From: a virus
Reading direction: 5' to 3' (one strand)
DNA: 41,573 bases
IMG/VR virus record: IMGVR_UViG_3300005529_000064
Span: 1 to 41,573 of that record
In this document: in pieces, positions 13,327 to 19,415 of the stretch
Position numbering within the stretch: the stretch's first letter is position 1
Layout: each line of letters starts with the position of its first letter
Notes under the pieces: model-generated
The model's input: the letters and a program-made list of their open reading frames with translations, nothing else
Databases searched by the model: none
Told to the model about the DNA's origin: nothing
Translations under genes and position numbers: made by a program

Positions 13327-14033
13327 CGGTGGCGCTTCGGCGTCGTGAGCAGGACCTCGTTCTCGCGCCGCGGGTTCAGGCGGAGCATCCCCGGCCACTT
13401 GGCCATGAGGTACGCGATCGTCTCCTGCTCAAGCTGTGCCGTCCGCGACGCAACGGCGCCGCCGGCATTCGTGTAGTGGGCGAAGCTCGGCGCGATGTAG
13501 TCGCAGCGCGCCGCGCCGCCGTAGGTCATCCAGTTCTGGAGCGTGAAGTCGTAGTCCTCTTTCAGCCGCAGGTTCTCGTCGAACCGGAGATCGGTGGGGC
13601 GGACCATGATCAGGTCGCCGACGACGAACTTGCGCGTGCTGACGCCCTCCTTGGCGAAATAGAGGTTGTCGGTCGGTGAGCAGCCGCAGAGCGCGAGGCC
13701 CGTGTCGTCCAGGGCCGCGTCCATCTGCGCGAGGGCCCAGCCCAACGTTACGTCCTGCTTGGGCAGCGCCCGCAGGCGCTTGATGTCGTCGCTCAGCTGG
13801 ACGCATGCCACCGGCTCGGGCAGGTAGTTGAATGCGTGCTGGAGCGCAAGGTTCCGCGCCCCGACAAGGCTGCCCGGGTCGATCATGACGTTGGCGCCCT
13901 CGGCCTCGTACGAACCGGCATCGCTCCTCGGCACCACCCAGAACACGGGCGCGTCGACGGTCGCCAGGTGCGGAGCCAGCCGCTCCACCGAAGCGGGGCG
14001 GCCGGCGCTGATGACGTACAGGGCGTAGTTCAC
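13323..14033 (-). CDS. Glycosyltransferase-like protein, TET/JBP-associated type, 236 aa
   Basis: Starts YALYVISAGRPASVERL, the nucleotide-sugar-binding first strand of GT-A folds. It then has VGARNLALQHAF, CVQLSDDIKRL with a DD pair (D82-D83) in the place of the metal-binding DxD, and RFDENLRLKEDYDFTLQ with the acidic E/D group. This matches the glycosyltransferases (TAGT) found beside phage TET/JBP dioxygenases, which are thought to glycosylate the hydroxymethylated base. Here the dioxygenase is two small genes downstream in the same operon. GTG start by GTGA overlap. Confidence 0.72.
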   Translation of the reverse strand: MNYALYVISAGRPASVERLAPHLATVDAPVFWVVPRSDAGSYEAEGANVMIDPGSLVGARNLALQHAFNYLPEPVACVQLSDDIKRLRALPKQDVTLGWALAQMDAALDDTGLALCGCSPTDNLYFAKEGVSTRKFVVGDLIMVRPTDLRFDENLRLKEDYDFTLQNWMTYGGAARCDYIAPSFAHYTNAGGAVASRTAQLEQETIAYLMAKWPGMLRLNPRRENEVLLTTPKRHR

Positions 14034-14221
14034 TCGTCGTCCTCCAGGAGGCGACGCATTCGCGTCCCGAACATCAGCAAGATGTTCCGCTCCGCAGGCG
14101 ACTCGCGGTTGTCGTAGACGAGTGACGAGAAGATCGTGACGCCGCCAGCCTTGATGGAAGCCCACCGCTGGCCCGGCACGGACTCGGGTCCTAGCTCGAT
14201 CTCAAGCTCCAGCGCGGCCAT
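14030..14221 (-). CDS. Hypothetical protein, 63 aa
   Basis: Reads as a small beta sheet (LELEIELGPES; WASIKAGGVTIFSSLVYDN) with a basic end (GTRMRRLLEDDE). ATG overlaps the upstream stop (TGATG). No family recognised. Confidence 0.6.
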   Translation of the reverse strand: MAALELEIELGPESVPGQRWASIKAGGVTIFSSLVYDNRESPAERNILLMFGTRMRRLLEDDE

Positions 14222-14385
14222 CAGTGACCCGTGCCTTGCGTCGGCTTGTACGTCGTGGTCGTGACGCGGAACGCAATGAACTCGCGCACCTGCTTGACGT
14301 CGCCACCGTGCTCGGCCACGTGGGCCGCAGCCTTGCGGTCCACGATGGCCCGCACCTGCGGCGTCAGGTCGGCGTAGGCCGGCAT
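14221..14385 (-). CDS. Hypothetical protein, 54 aa
   Basis: A helical part (QVRAIVDRKAAAHVAEHGG) and a beta end (FIAFRVTTTTYKPTQG). The ATG overlaps the TAA of the upstream gene (TAATG). Unknown function. Confidence 0.6.
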   Translation of the reverse strand: MPAYADLTPQVRAIVDRKAAAHVAEHGGDVKQVREFIAFRVTTTTYKPTQGTGH

Positions 14386-14759
14386 TACTTCCTCACGCCC
14401 GGCCGACGCAGGATCGTGGCGCCGTCGCGGATGGAGGCAGCGACGTAGTTCTGTTCGAGGATGCCGACCTCGGCCAGGACGTTGAGCACCTTCACGTACT
14501 GCGCCCATGTCAGCCGCTTGTCGATGTACAGGTGGAAGTGACCCGGCGTGCTGGACTCGATGAGCTGACAAGGCCAGTCGATGTCCAAGGCCGGCGCGTG
14601 CATGCCACTCCCATCCGCCAGCTTCGAGCCGACGCAATTGGCCTTGACGCCAAGCACGCGCATCGCGTTCGTGACCTCGTAGTCGTCGGTCGGGTTGACC
14701 GGGACCGCCCGCGACGACGATTGGCTCAGGTCAGGCACGAAGTACGTCTGGCGCTTCAT
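14385..14759 (-). CDS. Conserved actinophage hypothetical protein, 124 aa
   Basis: Contains HFHLYIDKRLTWAQYVKVLN and GILEQNYVAASIRDGATIL followed by RRPGVRK. This arrangement (HLYID, W-x2-Y, GxxE-x2-Y, R..T.LR.P..K) is common among actinobacteriophage proteins of unknown function in the replication arm. ATG overlaps the upstream stop. Function not known. Confidence 0.7.
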   Translation of the reverse strand: MKRQTYFVPDLSQSSSRAVPVNPTDDYEVTNAMRVLGVKANCVGSKLADGSGMHAPALDIDWPCQLIESSTPGHFHLYIDKRLTWAQYVKVLNVLAEVGILEQNYVAASIRDGATILRRPGVRK

Positions 14760-14929
14760 GACTCGTTCCTCGGCGCCGTCGCCAGCATGGCCGTCTGCCA
14801 TGCGATCGTGAGCGCCATCGCCTCTTCCTCGGTGAAGCCGGTTCCGACGAGCGCCACGTAGTAGGCGCGCACGAGCTCTGCCGCCCCGGTCAGTCCGTGG
14901 GCCGCCTCGATGAGATCGAGCGGGTTCAT
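14756..14929 (-). CDS. Helical hypothetical protein, 57 aa
   Basis: NPLDLIEAAHGLTGAAELVR and TGFTEEEAMALTIAWQTAML form two or three helices. ATG overlaps the upstream stop (ATGA). Small helical proteins of this kind are frequent in actinophages; no function known. Confidence 0.62.
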   Translation of the reverse strand: MNPLDLIEAAHGLTGAAELVRAYYVALVGTGFTEEEAMALTIAWQTAMLATAPRNES

Positions 14930-15081
14930 GCGAACCCCCTCCAGACGAGAGCGGCCGTTGCGACCGCCGTTGCGACGTAGATCGCCAGCGTGATCGCGTT
15001 CAGGACTGCGACCTTGAGCCACGTGAAGTACGGGTGGCGCAGGTGTCCCGGGCTAATGAACCACGGAAAGACGCGGTCCAT
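14926..15081 (-). CDS. Small membrane protein, 51 aa
   Basis: An N-terminal part rich in aromatic residues (VFPWFISPGHLRHPYFTW) precedes one transmembrane helix (VAVLNAITLAIYVATAVATA). ATG shares a base with the ParB-like gene stop (TGATG) and the stop overlaps the next ATG. Confidence 0.6.
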   Translation of the reverse strand: MDRVFPWFISPGHLRHPYFTWLKVAVLNAITLAIYVATAVATAALVWRGFA

Positions 15082-15719
15082 CAGATGCGCTCCACTGCCT
15101 CGTCGATGGCACGCTCCACCGTGTCGACGACGGTGCTCGTGCCGTACGCCTTCTGGAGGCGCGCGACCTTCTCGCCGAACTTCTGCGCCCGGCTGACCGT
15201 CATGAGCATGACGATGTCGCGCATGGGCTCTGCCGGCGCCTTGGCCGTCTCGGCCTTCACCTTGGCCGCCTTCTCGGGCGGCGCCTGCTTGACGACCGCA
15301 CCCGTGTCCGTGTTCTCGACCGCGTTGGCGCCGAGTGCATCGCCCAGCGTCTCCACGTAGTCGATGTCGTAGCCCGTGCCGTCGAGGTCGAGCAGGCCCT
15401 CCAGACTTTCGTAGAGCTTCGCCTGGTCGTAGCTGGCGCGGTCGGACGTGCGGTTGTCGGCCAAGAGGTACGCCTCGGCCGTCTCGTCGTCCATCTCCAG
15501 GAGGACGGCCGCGATCTCGTCCCAGCCGAGGCTCTTGGCGGCTTCGCGCGTGTGATTGCCGGCGACGACGTAGCCCGTCGACTTCTGCACGAGGATCGGC
15601 TTGACCTGGCCGAACCGCGTCAGCGACTCAGCAATGGCCTCGACGTTGCCTTGGCGCGCATTCTTCGGGTGGGCTTCGACAGTGTCGATGCCGATGACTT
15701 CGACTGCGAGCTCACTCAT
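15081..15719 (-). CDS. ParB/sulfiredoxin-like domain protein, 212 aa
   Basis: Residues about 1-110 form a ParB N-terminal domain: VEAHPKNARQGNVEAIAESL, FGQVKPILVQ, VVAGNHTREAAKSLGW (the GxxR-type nucleotide-binding motif) and AEAYLLADNRTSD. There is no partner ParA and no parS seen, so partition is unlikely. ParB-like domains of this type occur next to phage DNA-modification genes, and both the glycosyltransferase-like and dioxygenase genes are downstream in this operon. ATG at 15719 chosen because GAGGAG is 8 bp upstream; the GTG at 15728 is too close to it. Confidence 0.75.
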   Translation of the reverse strand: MSELAVEVIGIDTVEAHPKNARQGNVEAIAESLTRFGQVKPILVQKSTGYVVAGNHTREAAKSLGWDEIAAVLLEMDDETAEAYLLADNRTSDRASYDQAKLYESLEGLLDLDGTGYDIDYVETLGDALGANAVENTDTGAVVKQAPPEKAAKVKAETAKAPAEPMRDIVMLMTVSRAQKFGEKVARLQKAYGTSTVVDTVERAIDEAVERI

Positions 15720-16101
15720 ACCGCTCACTCCTCGGGATCAGGTTCCAGCCCGCCAGGCCGACGAGCAGGTTGCTCTCAGCCATGACCGGGTTGCCGTCGT
15801 CGTCCTGCCAGGTGCGCCGCTTCGTCGGCGGCGTCAGGCCGTACATGGCGCCGATCGCCGTCCCGTCGTAGAGCTTCGCGTCGGCCGGTTCGGCCTCGGG
15901 GTAGGGCAGCGGGTCGTAGTCGCGGCTGCACGTTGGCGAGCAGACACAGACCGTCGCGTGCGCCGTCGGCTCGCCGTCCTCGTCGATGAACGTGTCACCG
16001 TGGACGAGGAAGTTGAGCCGGCATGCGGCCTCGCGGTTGCGCCGCTCGGCGTGCTCCTTCGCGACCGCTTCGCGCGCCTGCAATGCAGTCAGGCCGCTCA
16101 C
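15712..16101 (-). CDS. Hypothetical protein, 129 aa
   Basis: A helical start (LTALQAREAVAKEHAERR) precedes a Cys pair (CVCSPTCSRDY, about residues 51-61), followed by Pro/Glu-rich and loop regions, and ends SNLLVGLAGWNLIPRSER. GTG start by overlap with the upstream stop. No family recognised; a small metal site is possible. Confidence 0.6.
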   Translation of the reverse strand: MSGLTALQAREAVAKEHAERRNREAACRLNFLVHGDTFIDEDGEPTAHATVCVCSPTCSRDYDPLPYPEAEPADAKLYDGTAIGAMYGLTPPTKRRTWQDDDGNPVMAESNLLVGLAGWNLIPRSERYE

Positions 16102-16232
16102 TCGGCGTCCTCGGCGCGCACGTAGGCAGGTTCGGCCCACGGATCGAGGAACAGGTCGCTGTCGAGCATCTGTTCGCTCGGCGTGAACGGGTCCGCGTCG
16201 GAACCGCGGATCGCGTCGTCCTGCCAGGCCAT
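16098..16232 (-). CDS. Acidic small protein, 44 aa
   Basis: Asp/Glu-rich (SDADPFTPSEQMLDSDLF) with a PWAEPAY turn. ATG shares a base with the upstream stop (TGATG) and its stop overlaps the next GTG. Unknown. Confidence 0.55.
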   Translation of the reverse strand: MAWQDDAIRGSDADPFTPSEQMLDSDLFLDPWAEPAYVRAEDAE

Positions 16233-16753
16233 CACTGGACCTCCTCTGCTCGGGCACGAGCGAGGGCGCGGTCCAACGTGGACGGGTTCAAGCCGGTGAC
16301 ACGGCCAAACAAGTCCATGTTCGCCCCACTACGCGAAAGCGCGAGCAGCCGGGCGTCAATGCGGTCCCGGAGCTCGCGCCGTGCGGACGGGATGCGCCCG
16401 CCCGTGCTGTATACGGAATGAAGCTGTTCGAGGTCGTAGCCGAGCTCGCGCTCGACGATCGCCTCGACTACAGCGGTGTCGACGTACTCGTCCTCATGAA
16501 GCGCGCCGCGGTGGCCGGTCATGCCGGCAGCCGTGGGGTCCTTGACCCGCGCCACGGTCCACCCGGTGTTCCGGAGGTACTCGGCTGCTTGCCAGTCGGA
16601 GGCTCCGAGTGGCTCCATGAACCGGCCGTCGGTGCGGCCTGCGAACTCGGAGCGGATCTCCGCGCTGGCTCCGCTTGGCCCCTCGTGGGCGCGTCGGCCG
16701 TGGTTCGCACCACCGGCCGGCTCCTGCATCAGTTGCTCTAACCCGTCAGTCAT
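16232..16753 (-). CDS. First gene of main leftward operon, HTH-like C-terminus, 173 aa
   Basis: Starts at the ATG directly after element B (CCCTAACCCGCCAATG), so the transcript may be leaderless; there is no ribosome site. The C-terminal 30 residues (DLFGRVTGLNPSTLDRALAR) resemble the HTH-like part of the 66-aa protein at 2989-3189. A middle part has WQAAEYLRNTGWTVARVKDP. A regulatory role is plausible, since it is the first product of the operon that includes replication and DNA-modification genes. The in-frame extension upstream (to 16933) is rejected as it crosses the element. Confidence 0.65.
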   Translation of the reverse strand: MTDGLEQLMQEPAGGANHGRRAHEGPSGASAEIRSEFAGRTDGRFMEPLGASDWQAAEYLRNTGWTVARVKDPTAAGMTGHRGALHEDEYVDTAVVEAIVERELGYDLEQLHSVYSTGGRIPSARRELRDRIDARLLALSRSGANMDLFGRVTGLNPSTLDRALARARAEEVQ

Positions 16754-16757
16754 TGGC

Positions 16758-16785
16758 GGGTTAGGGCGAGAGCGGCCCCACTTCC
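16758..16785 (-). promoter_or_regulatory. 28-bp element B, putative leftward promoter/operator
   Basis: Minus strand GGAAGTGGGGCCGC, five bases (TCTCG), CCCTAACCC, then GCCAATG. Both halves are identical to element A, including the distance to the ATG. Confidence 0.65.
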
Positions 16786-16805
16786 GGGCCGTCGCGTTTA
16801 GATCA

Positions 16806-17370
16806 CGTTGCGCCGGGGCATCGACCTTTGTGGCAGCCGATCGCCGGAGTAGGGTTAGGCGGCCAGGGCTCGGAGGTCCCTGGGGTCGGTTCTGGACCGC
16901 GGTTGCGCCCGCGGGGGCTGTCGACGGAGACACCCGTCGGCTCCCTTCTGGTCCCGCCTTGCCGGGCGGGCTCCTGATTCAGGGACCAGGGGCCTCCCTC
17001 GCGCCCCGTGCGCGTCCCTAAGGGTGGGTAGGTTCCGGGTGCCTGCGGGTTGCCGCCCGCGTCATGGCACCTGGGATCGGGAGCGCGCCGGCTAGTTGAC
17101 GCCTAGCGGACGCGGCCTATGCGTGATCAGCCGACGCCGTTGCGCCCGTGGCCGCCGAGCACCCGCCAACGGGAGCGTTTCGGGAGTGATGACCCGAAGG
17201 CGCAACCGCCCGCAGCCCAAAAGGTCCGCGGTTGTAGGAGAGAGTGCCTGGCCGCTTGCCGACTCACGGCGGCCCAAGATATTTGCCCTTTGGAACCGAT
17301 GCCATGCCTCGAAAGGGGCACCTTGTTTGGGGGATGCATTGTTGCCCTCCAGTCGTGACCCAGAACGACT
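16806..17370 (-). ncRNA. Hairpin-rich noncoding stretch, possible structured RNA
   Basis: About 565 bp without a convincing gene on either strand, in a genome otherwise packed with overlapping genes. It holds many strong inverted repeats: CGACGG/CCGTCG (16922-16939), CTGGTCC/GGACCAG with an inner GC helix (16948-16989), a two-helix hairpin GGTGCC/GGCACC enclosing GCGGG/CCCGC (17038-17071), and CCGTTG/CAACGG (17137-17172). Large noncoding RNAs (GOLLD, ROOL) are known in phages near tRNA genes, but I cannot match it to any of them. Direction assumed to follow neighbours. Confidence 0.35.
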
Positions 17371-17376
17371 CCGGAC

Positions 17377-17395
17377 GGGGCCCGCGTAGGGCCCC
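17377..17395 (-). terminator. Hairpin after the 17409-18413 gene
   Basis: GGGGCCC / GGGCCCC, a 7-bp all-GC stem with a 5-nt loop, starting 14 bp past the stop. There is no T run, so it may be a weak terminator or the 5' end of the structured stretch. Confidence 0.4.
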
Positions 17396-17408
17396 ACCCG
17401 CAGGCGTA

Positions 17409-18413
17409 CTAGCCGACCTGCTTGGCGACCCACTCCAGGAGGGAGCGGGCGCCCTTGGCGTTCCGGGCGGTGACGTGCATCGTCGCGCGGTTGCCCTTGT
17501 GCTCGAGCGCCTTCTGGAAGCGCGCGGGCGCATCCTCGACGATGCCGGCGGCGAAGTCGAGCAGGACGCCGTCCTTGCGGTTCGAGCAGTAGGCGAGCGT
17601 CTTGCCCTTGACCTGGAGCCGCGAGTACGGCGCCTTGTCGGGGCTCGTCGCCTGCCCGAGTCCGGCCATCAGGGACTCGGCGGTCGGGTTGGTCGTCTCG
17701 GTGGCCACTTGGGCCTCCTCTCTGGCGGCCTCGCCGCCGTCGTGGGTGAACAGGGCCTCGGCGGCCCGCTTGGCACGCGCCAACGTGGCCGCGTATCCGA
17801 CGACGCTGCGCCTCCAGGGCGTCATCGTCTTGTGAACATCTCCGTAGGCGAAGCCGCTGGCCTCGCGGCGGACGAACACGAGCTCCCCGTTCGGGCCAAG
17901 CCCACTCCAGCCGCCGCCCGTGTCCTCGCTGACCTTGCGCCACGTGACCTTGATCTCGGCGGCGCGCTCAGCGTCGCGCTTCGCGCGGAACTCGGCGAAC
18001 GCCTCGGTATGGCTCTGCTCGGGGTGGTCGAGCGCGTGGAGCATCGTGAATGCCTCCAGTTCGTCCACCGCCTTGCCGCTGGAGACGAGCACGTCGACCC
18101 GTTCGGCGTCGGTCGTCGGGACATCGCTCATCGGCTCGGGCGTGGCCATGTCAGGCTCACGCTCTTCGTCGCGCGGCTGCTCGGCGATGTAGCTGCACTC
18201 CTCGCACCACTCGGCAGGCGCTGCCAGGAAGTACCGTGCCAGAGCCAACGTCGAGTGTGAGCAGATCGCGCCATGTTCCTCGCAGACGGTTTGCCACCGG
18301 CCGGCGTCCGTGTCCATGCCGGCGGCCTCGCCGTCGTAGACGCTGACGAGCGTTCCGGTCTGGCGGTTGGACCGCTGCTCGCGCAGGCCCAGGATGCCGT
18401 TCAGATCGCTCAT
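17409..18413 (-). CDS. Large hypothetical protein, 334 aa
   Basis: The N-terminal part has a His/Cys-rich region (VCEEHGAICSHSTLALARYF followed by EWCEECSYIAEQ) at about residues 43-78, likely a zinc site. The C-terminal half has SRLQVKGKTLAYCSNRKDGV and LLDFAAGIVEDAP, ending in helices (ARSLLEWVAKQVG). No family is recognised. It is the main product of the operon started near element C, placed in the immediate-early position next to the control region, so a regulatory or host-takeover function is a reasonable guess. ATG overlaps the upstream stop. Confidence 0.7.
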   Translation of the reverse strand: MSDLNGILGLREQRSNRQTGTLVSVYDGEAAGMDTDAGRWQTVCEEHGAICSHSTLALARYFLAAPAEWCEECSYIAEQPRDEEREPDMATPEPMSDVPTTDAERVDVLVSSGKAVDELEAFTMLHALDHPEQSHTEAFAEFRAKRDAERAAEIKVTWRKVSEDTGGGWSGLGPNGELVFVRREASGFAYGDVHKTMTPWRRSVVGYAATLARAKRAAEALFTHDGGEAAREEAQVATETTNPTAESLMAGLGQATSPDKAPYSRLQVKGKTLAYCSNRKDGVLLDFAAGIVEDAPARFQKALEHKGNRATMHVTARNAKGARSLLEWVAKQVG

Positions 18414-18631
18414 GACCGCGCCCGGTTCATGCCGTTGATCGCGACCTCGATGCAGTCGAGGCCGGTCAGGAACGCCTCGACCTGGGACGTGCTCCACACG
18501 CGCTCGGTGAACGCGACGCCTTCGACGACCCAGCGCGTGCCGTGGTCGCCAGAGCCGGCGTACCAAGAGCGGATGAGCCCTTGCTCCTCAGCCCAGCGCA
18601 GGCCGCGGTGGATCCGCGCCCGGCGGCTCAC
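18410..18631 (-). CDS. Winged-helix-like small protein, 73 aa
   Basis: SRRARIHRGLRWAEEQGLIR, then SWYAGSGDHGTRWVVEGVAF, reads as a recognition helix followed by a beta wing, as in wHTH regulators. GTG start by GTGA overlap. As an early gene near the operators it could be a regulator; it has no clear repressor signature. Confidence 0.6.
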   Translation of the reverse strand: MSRRARIHRGLRWAEEQGLIRSWYAGSGDHGTRWVVEGVAFTERVWSTSQVEAFLTGLDCIEVAINGMNRARS

Positions 18632-18708
18632 AGCACGACCCCGTGCCGGCGCGCCAGCTCGACCAAGCGGTACGCGAGCCAGTGGCGCGCCTTGGTGCGG
18701 TTGGTCAT
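18628..18708 (-). CDS. Micro-protein, 26 aa, first gene of leftward operon at 18.7 kb
   Basis: A perfect GGGAGGAG ribosome site precedes ATG at 18708 and the stop overlaps the next GTG. The peptide is a basic amphipathic helix (RTKARHWLAYRLVELARRHG). It may serve as a leader peptide or small DNA-binding helix. Confidence 0.5.
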   Translation of the reverse strand: MTNRTKARHWLAYRLVELARRHGVVL

Positions 18709-18725
18709 TGCTCCTCCCGCGTTAG

Positions 18726-18816
18726 TTGACCGCTCAACCTTCACGGGTCGAACGATGCACGAACACTCGTTCGCACGAAAGCCCTTGAGCGCTCAAATAG
18801 TTCGCACTTTGCGAAC
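18726..18816. promoter_or_regulatory. Palindromic operator-like sites upstream of leftward genes
   Basis: TTGACCGCTCAA (18726-18737) and the perfect palindrome TTGAGCGCTCAA (18785-18796) are two versions of one site. GTTCGCA-CTT-TGCGAAC (18800-18816) is a separate perfect 7-bp inverted repeat, and its half GTTCGCAC recurs at 18769-18776. They lie between element C and the first leftward gene, where a repressor would act. Confidence 0.5.
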
Positions 18817-18848
18817 GAAACGCGCGGAGCCGCCTCTTCGCTCTCTGC

Positions 18849-18876
18849 GGGTTACGGGAACGGCGGCCCCACTTCC
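18849..18876 (-). promoter_or_regulatory. 28-bp element C, putative leftward promoter/operator
   Basis: Minus strand GGAAGTGGGGCCGC, five bases, CCGTAACCC: one base differs from elements A and B in the second half. It lies 140 bp upstream of the first leftward gene, with operator-like palindromes in between. Confidence 0.55.
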
Positions 18877-18911
18877 TACACAAGTGGCATCGACATGGCA
18901 CGCGCCACGTG

Positions 18912-19028
18912 TCGCTCATCGCTCGCCACCGCAACACTCAATACGAGCTTTTGAGCGAGGCTCTTGTAGCCCAATGCCGTCGCTCATACAGGTGCCGGCG
19001 TCGCTTGTCGCTCATCGCTCATCGGTCG
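18912..19028. repeat. NCGCTCA heptad array between divergent elements
   Basis: Copies stand at 18912-18918 with a TCGCTCG variant attached, 18980-18986, and four in tandem at 19001-19028 (TCGCTTG, TCGCTCA, TCGCTCA, TCGGTCG). An inverted copy (TTGAGCGAG) is at 18951-18959. The array lies between element C (leftward) and element D (rightward). It would suit cooperative binding of a regulator. No convincing gene is present in 18709-19341. Confidence 0.5.
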
Positions 19029-19097
19029 TCGCGGCTCCAGCTAGGCGATGTCCAAGACTGGCTCGCAGAGAGGCCCGCTGGAAGAGGCCGGACGCGC

Positions 19098-19125
19098 GGA
19101 AGTGGGGCCGCGTTTGCCCTAACAC
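19098..19125 (+). promoter_or_regulatory. 28-bp element D, putative rightward promoter/operator
   Basis: Plus strand GGAAGTGGGGCCGC, five bases (GTTTG), CCCTAACAC. It is the only plus-strand copy and points to the tRNA and late genes. No start codon follows directly. A partial copy (CCGGAAGTGG at about 19304-19313) lies closer to the tRNA. Confidence 0.55.
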
Positions 19126-19341
19126 GCAGGGATCAACAAAACGCGCCCGCGCGTAAGCGCGCAAAGCCGGATGCACAGCGCCGGACCAGCGTGGGCCACA
19201 ACTCGGGCGACGGTGAGACCGCGTAATGGCGTCCCGCCGCCCTTAGGAGCCACGAGAGCAGCCGGCGCTCGCTAGCGCGGAGAAGACATCGTCGTGGCAG
19301 CGAGGCCGGAAGTGGATGGGCGCCGGCCTCATCGCTGACAT

Positions 19342-19413
19342 AGCGGGATGGCGCAGTGGTAGCGCGGCGGCCTCATAAGCCCCAGGTCGCAGGTTCGATT
19401 CCTGCTCCCGCTT
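19342..19413 (+). tRNA. tRNA with CAT anticodon (tRNA-Met, or tRNA-Ile2)
   Basis: 72 nt folding into a full cloverleaf: acceptor AGCGGGA/TCCCGCT, D arm GCGC-AGTGGTA-GCGC, anticodon loop CTCATAA, T arm GCAGG-TTCGATT-CCTGC. One mismatch (C-C) lies in the anticodon stem. CCA is not encoded. The CAT anticodon may read Met, or Ile ATA codons if the C is modified to lysidine. The acceptor stem pairs fully, including the first pair, so it looks like an elongator rather than an initiator. Confidence 0.9.
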
Positions 19414-19415
19414 CT

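Noticed and set aside
17092-17943. Minus-strand frame covering the hairpin-rich stretch
   Set aside because: Its first part is the wrong frame of the 334-aa gene and its rest has no domain; composition is not protein-like.
18734-18937. Minus-strand frame of 67 aa with CRCHLC
   Set aside because: It runs through element C and the operator palindromes and has no ribosome site.
3367-19125. The repeated element as a conserved peptide (KWGR..PN) rather than DNA site
   Set aside because: The same phrase appears because DNA halves are conserved; the five spacer bases give different residues, and only one copy lies in a credible gene.
19126-19341. Short plus-strand frames ending in GHNSGDGETA upstream of the tRNA
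   Set aside because: The frame runs through the heptad array and element D with no ribosome site; the short motif alone is too weak.
19342-19413. tRNA as integration site
   Set aside because: The prophage ends lie in the aminotransferase gene; no duplicated tRNA end is seen at the junctions.
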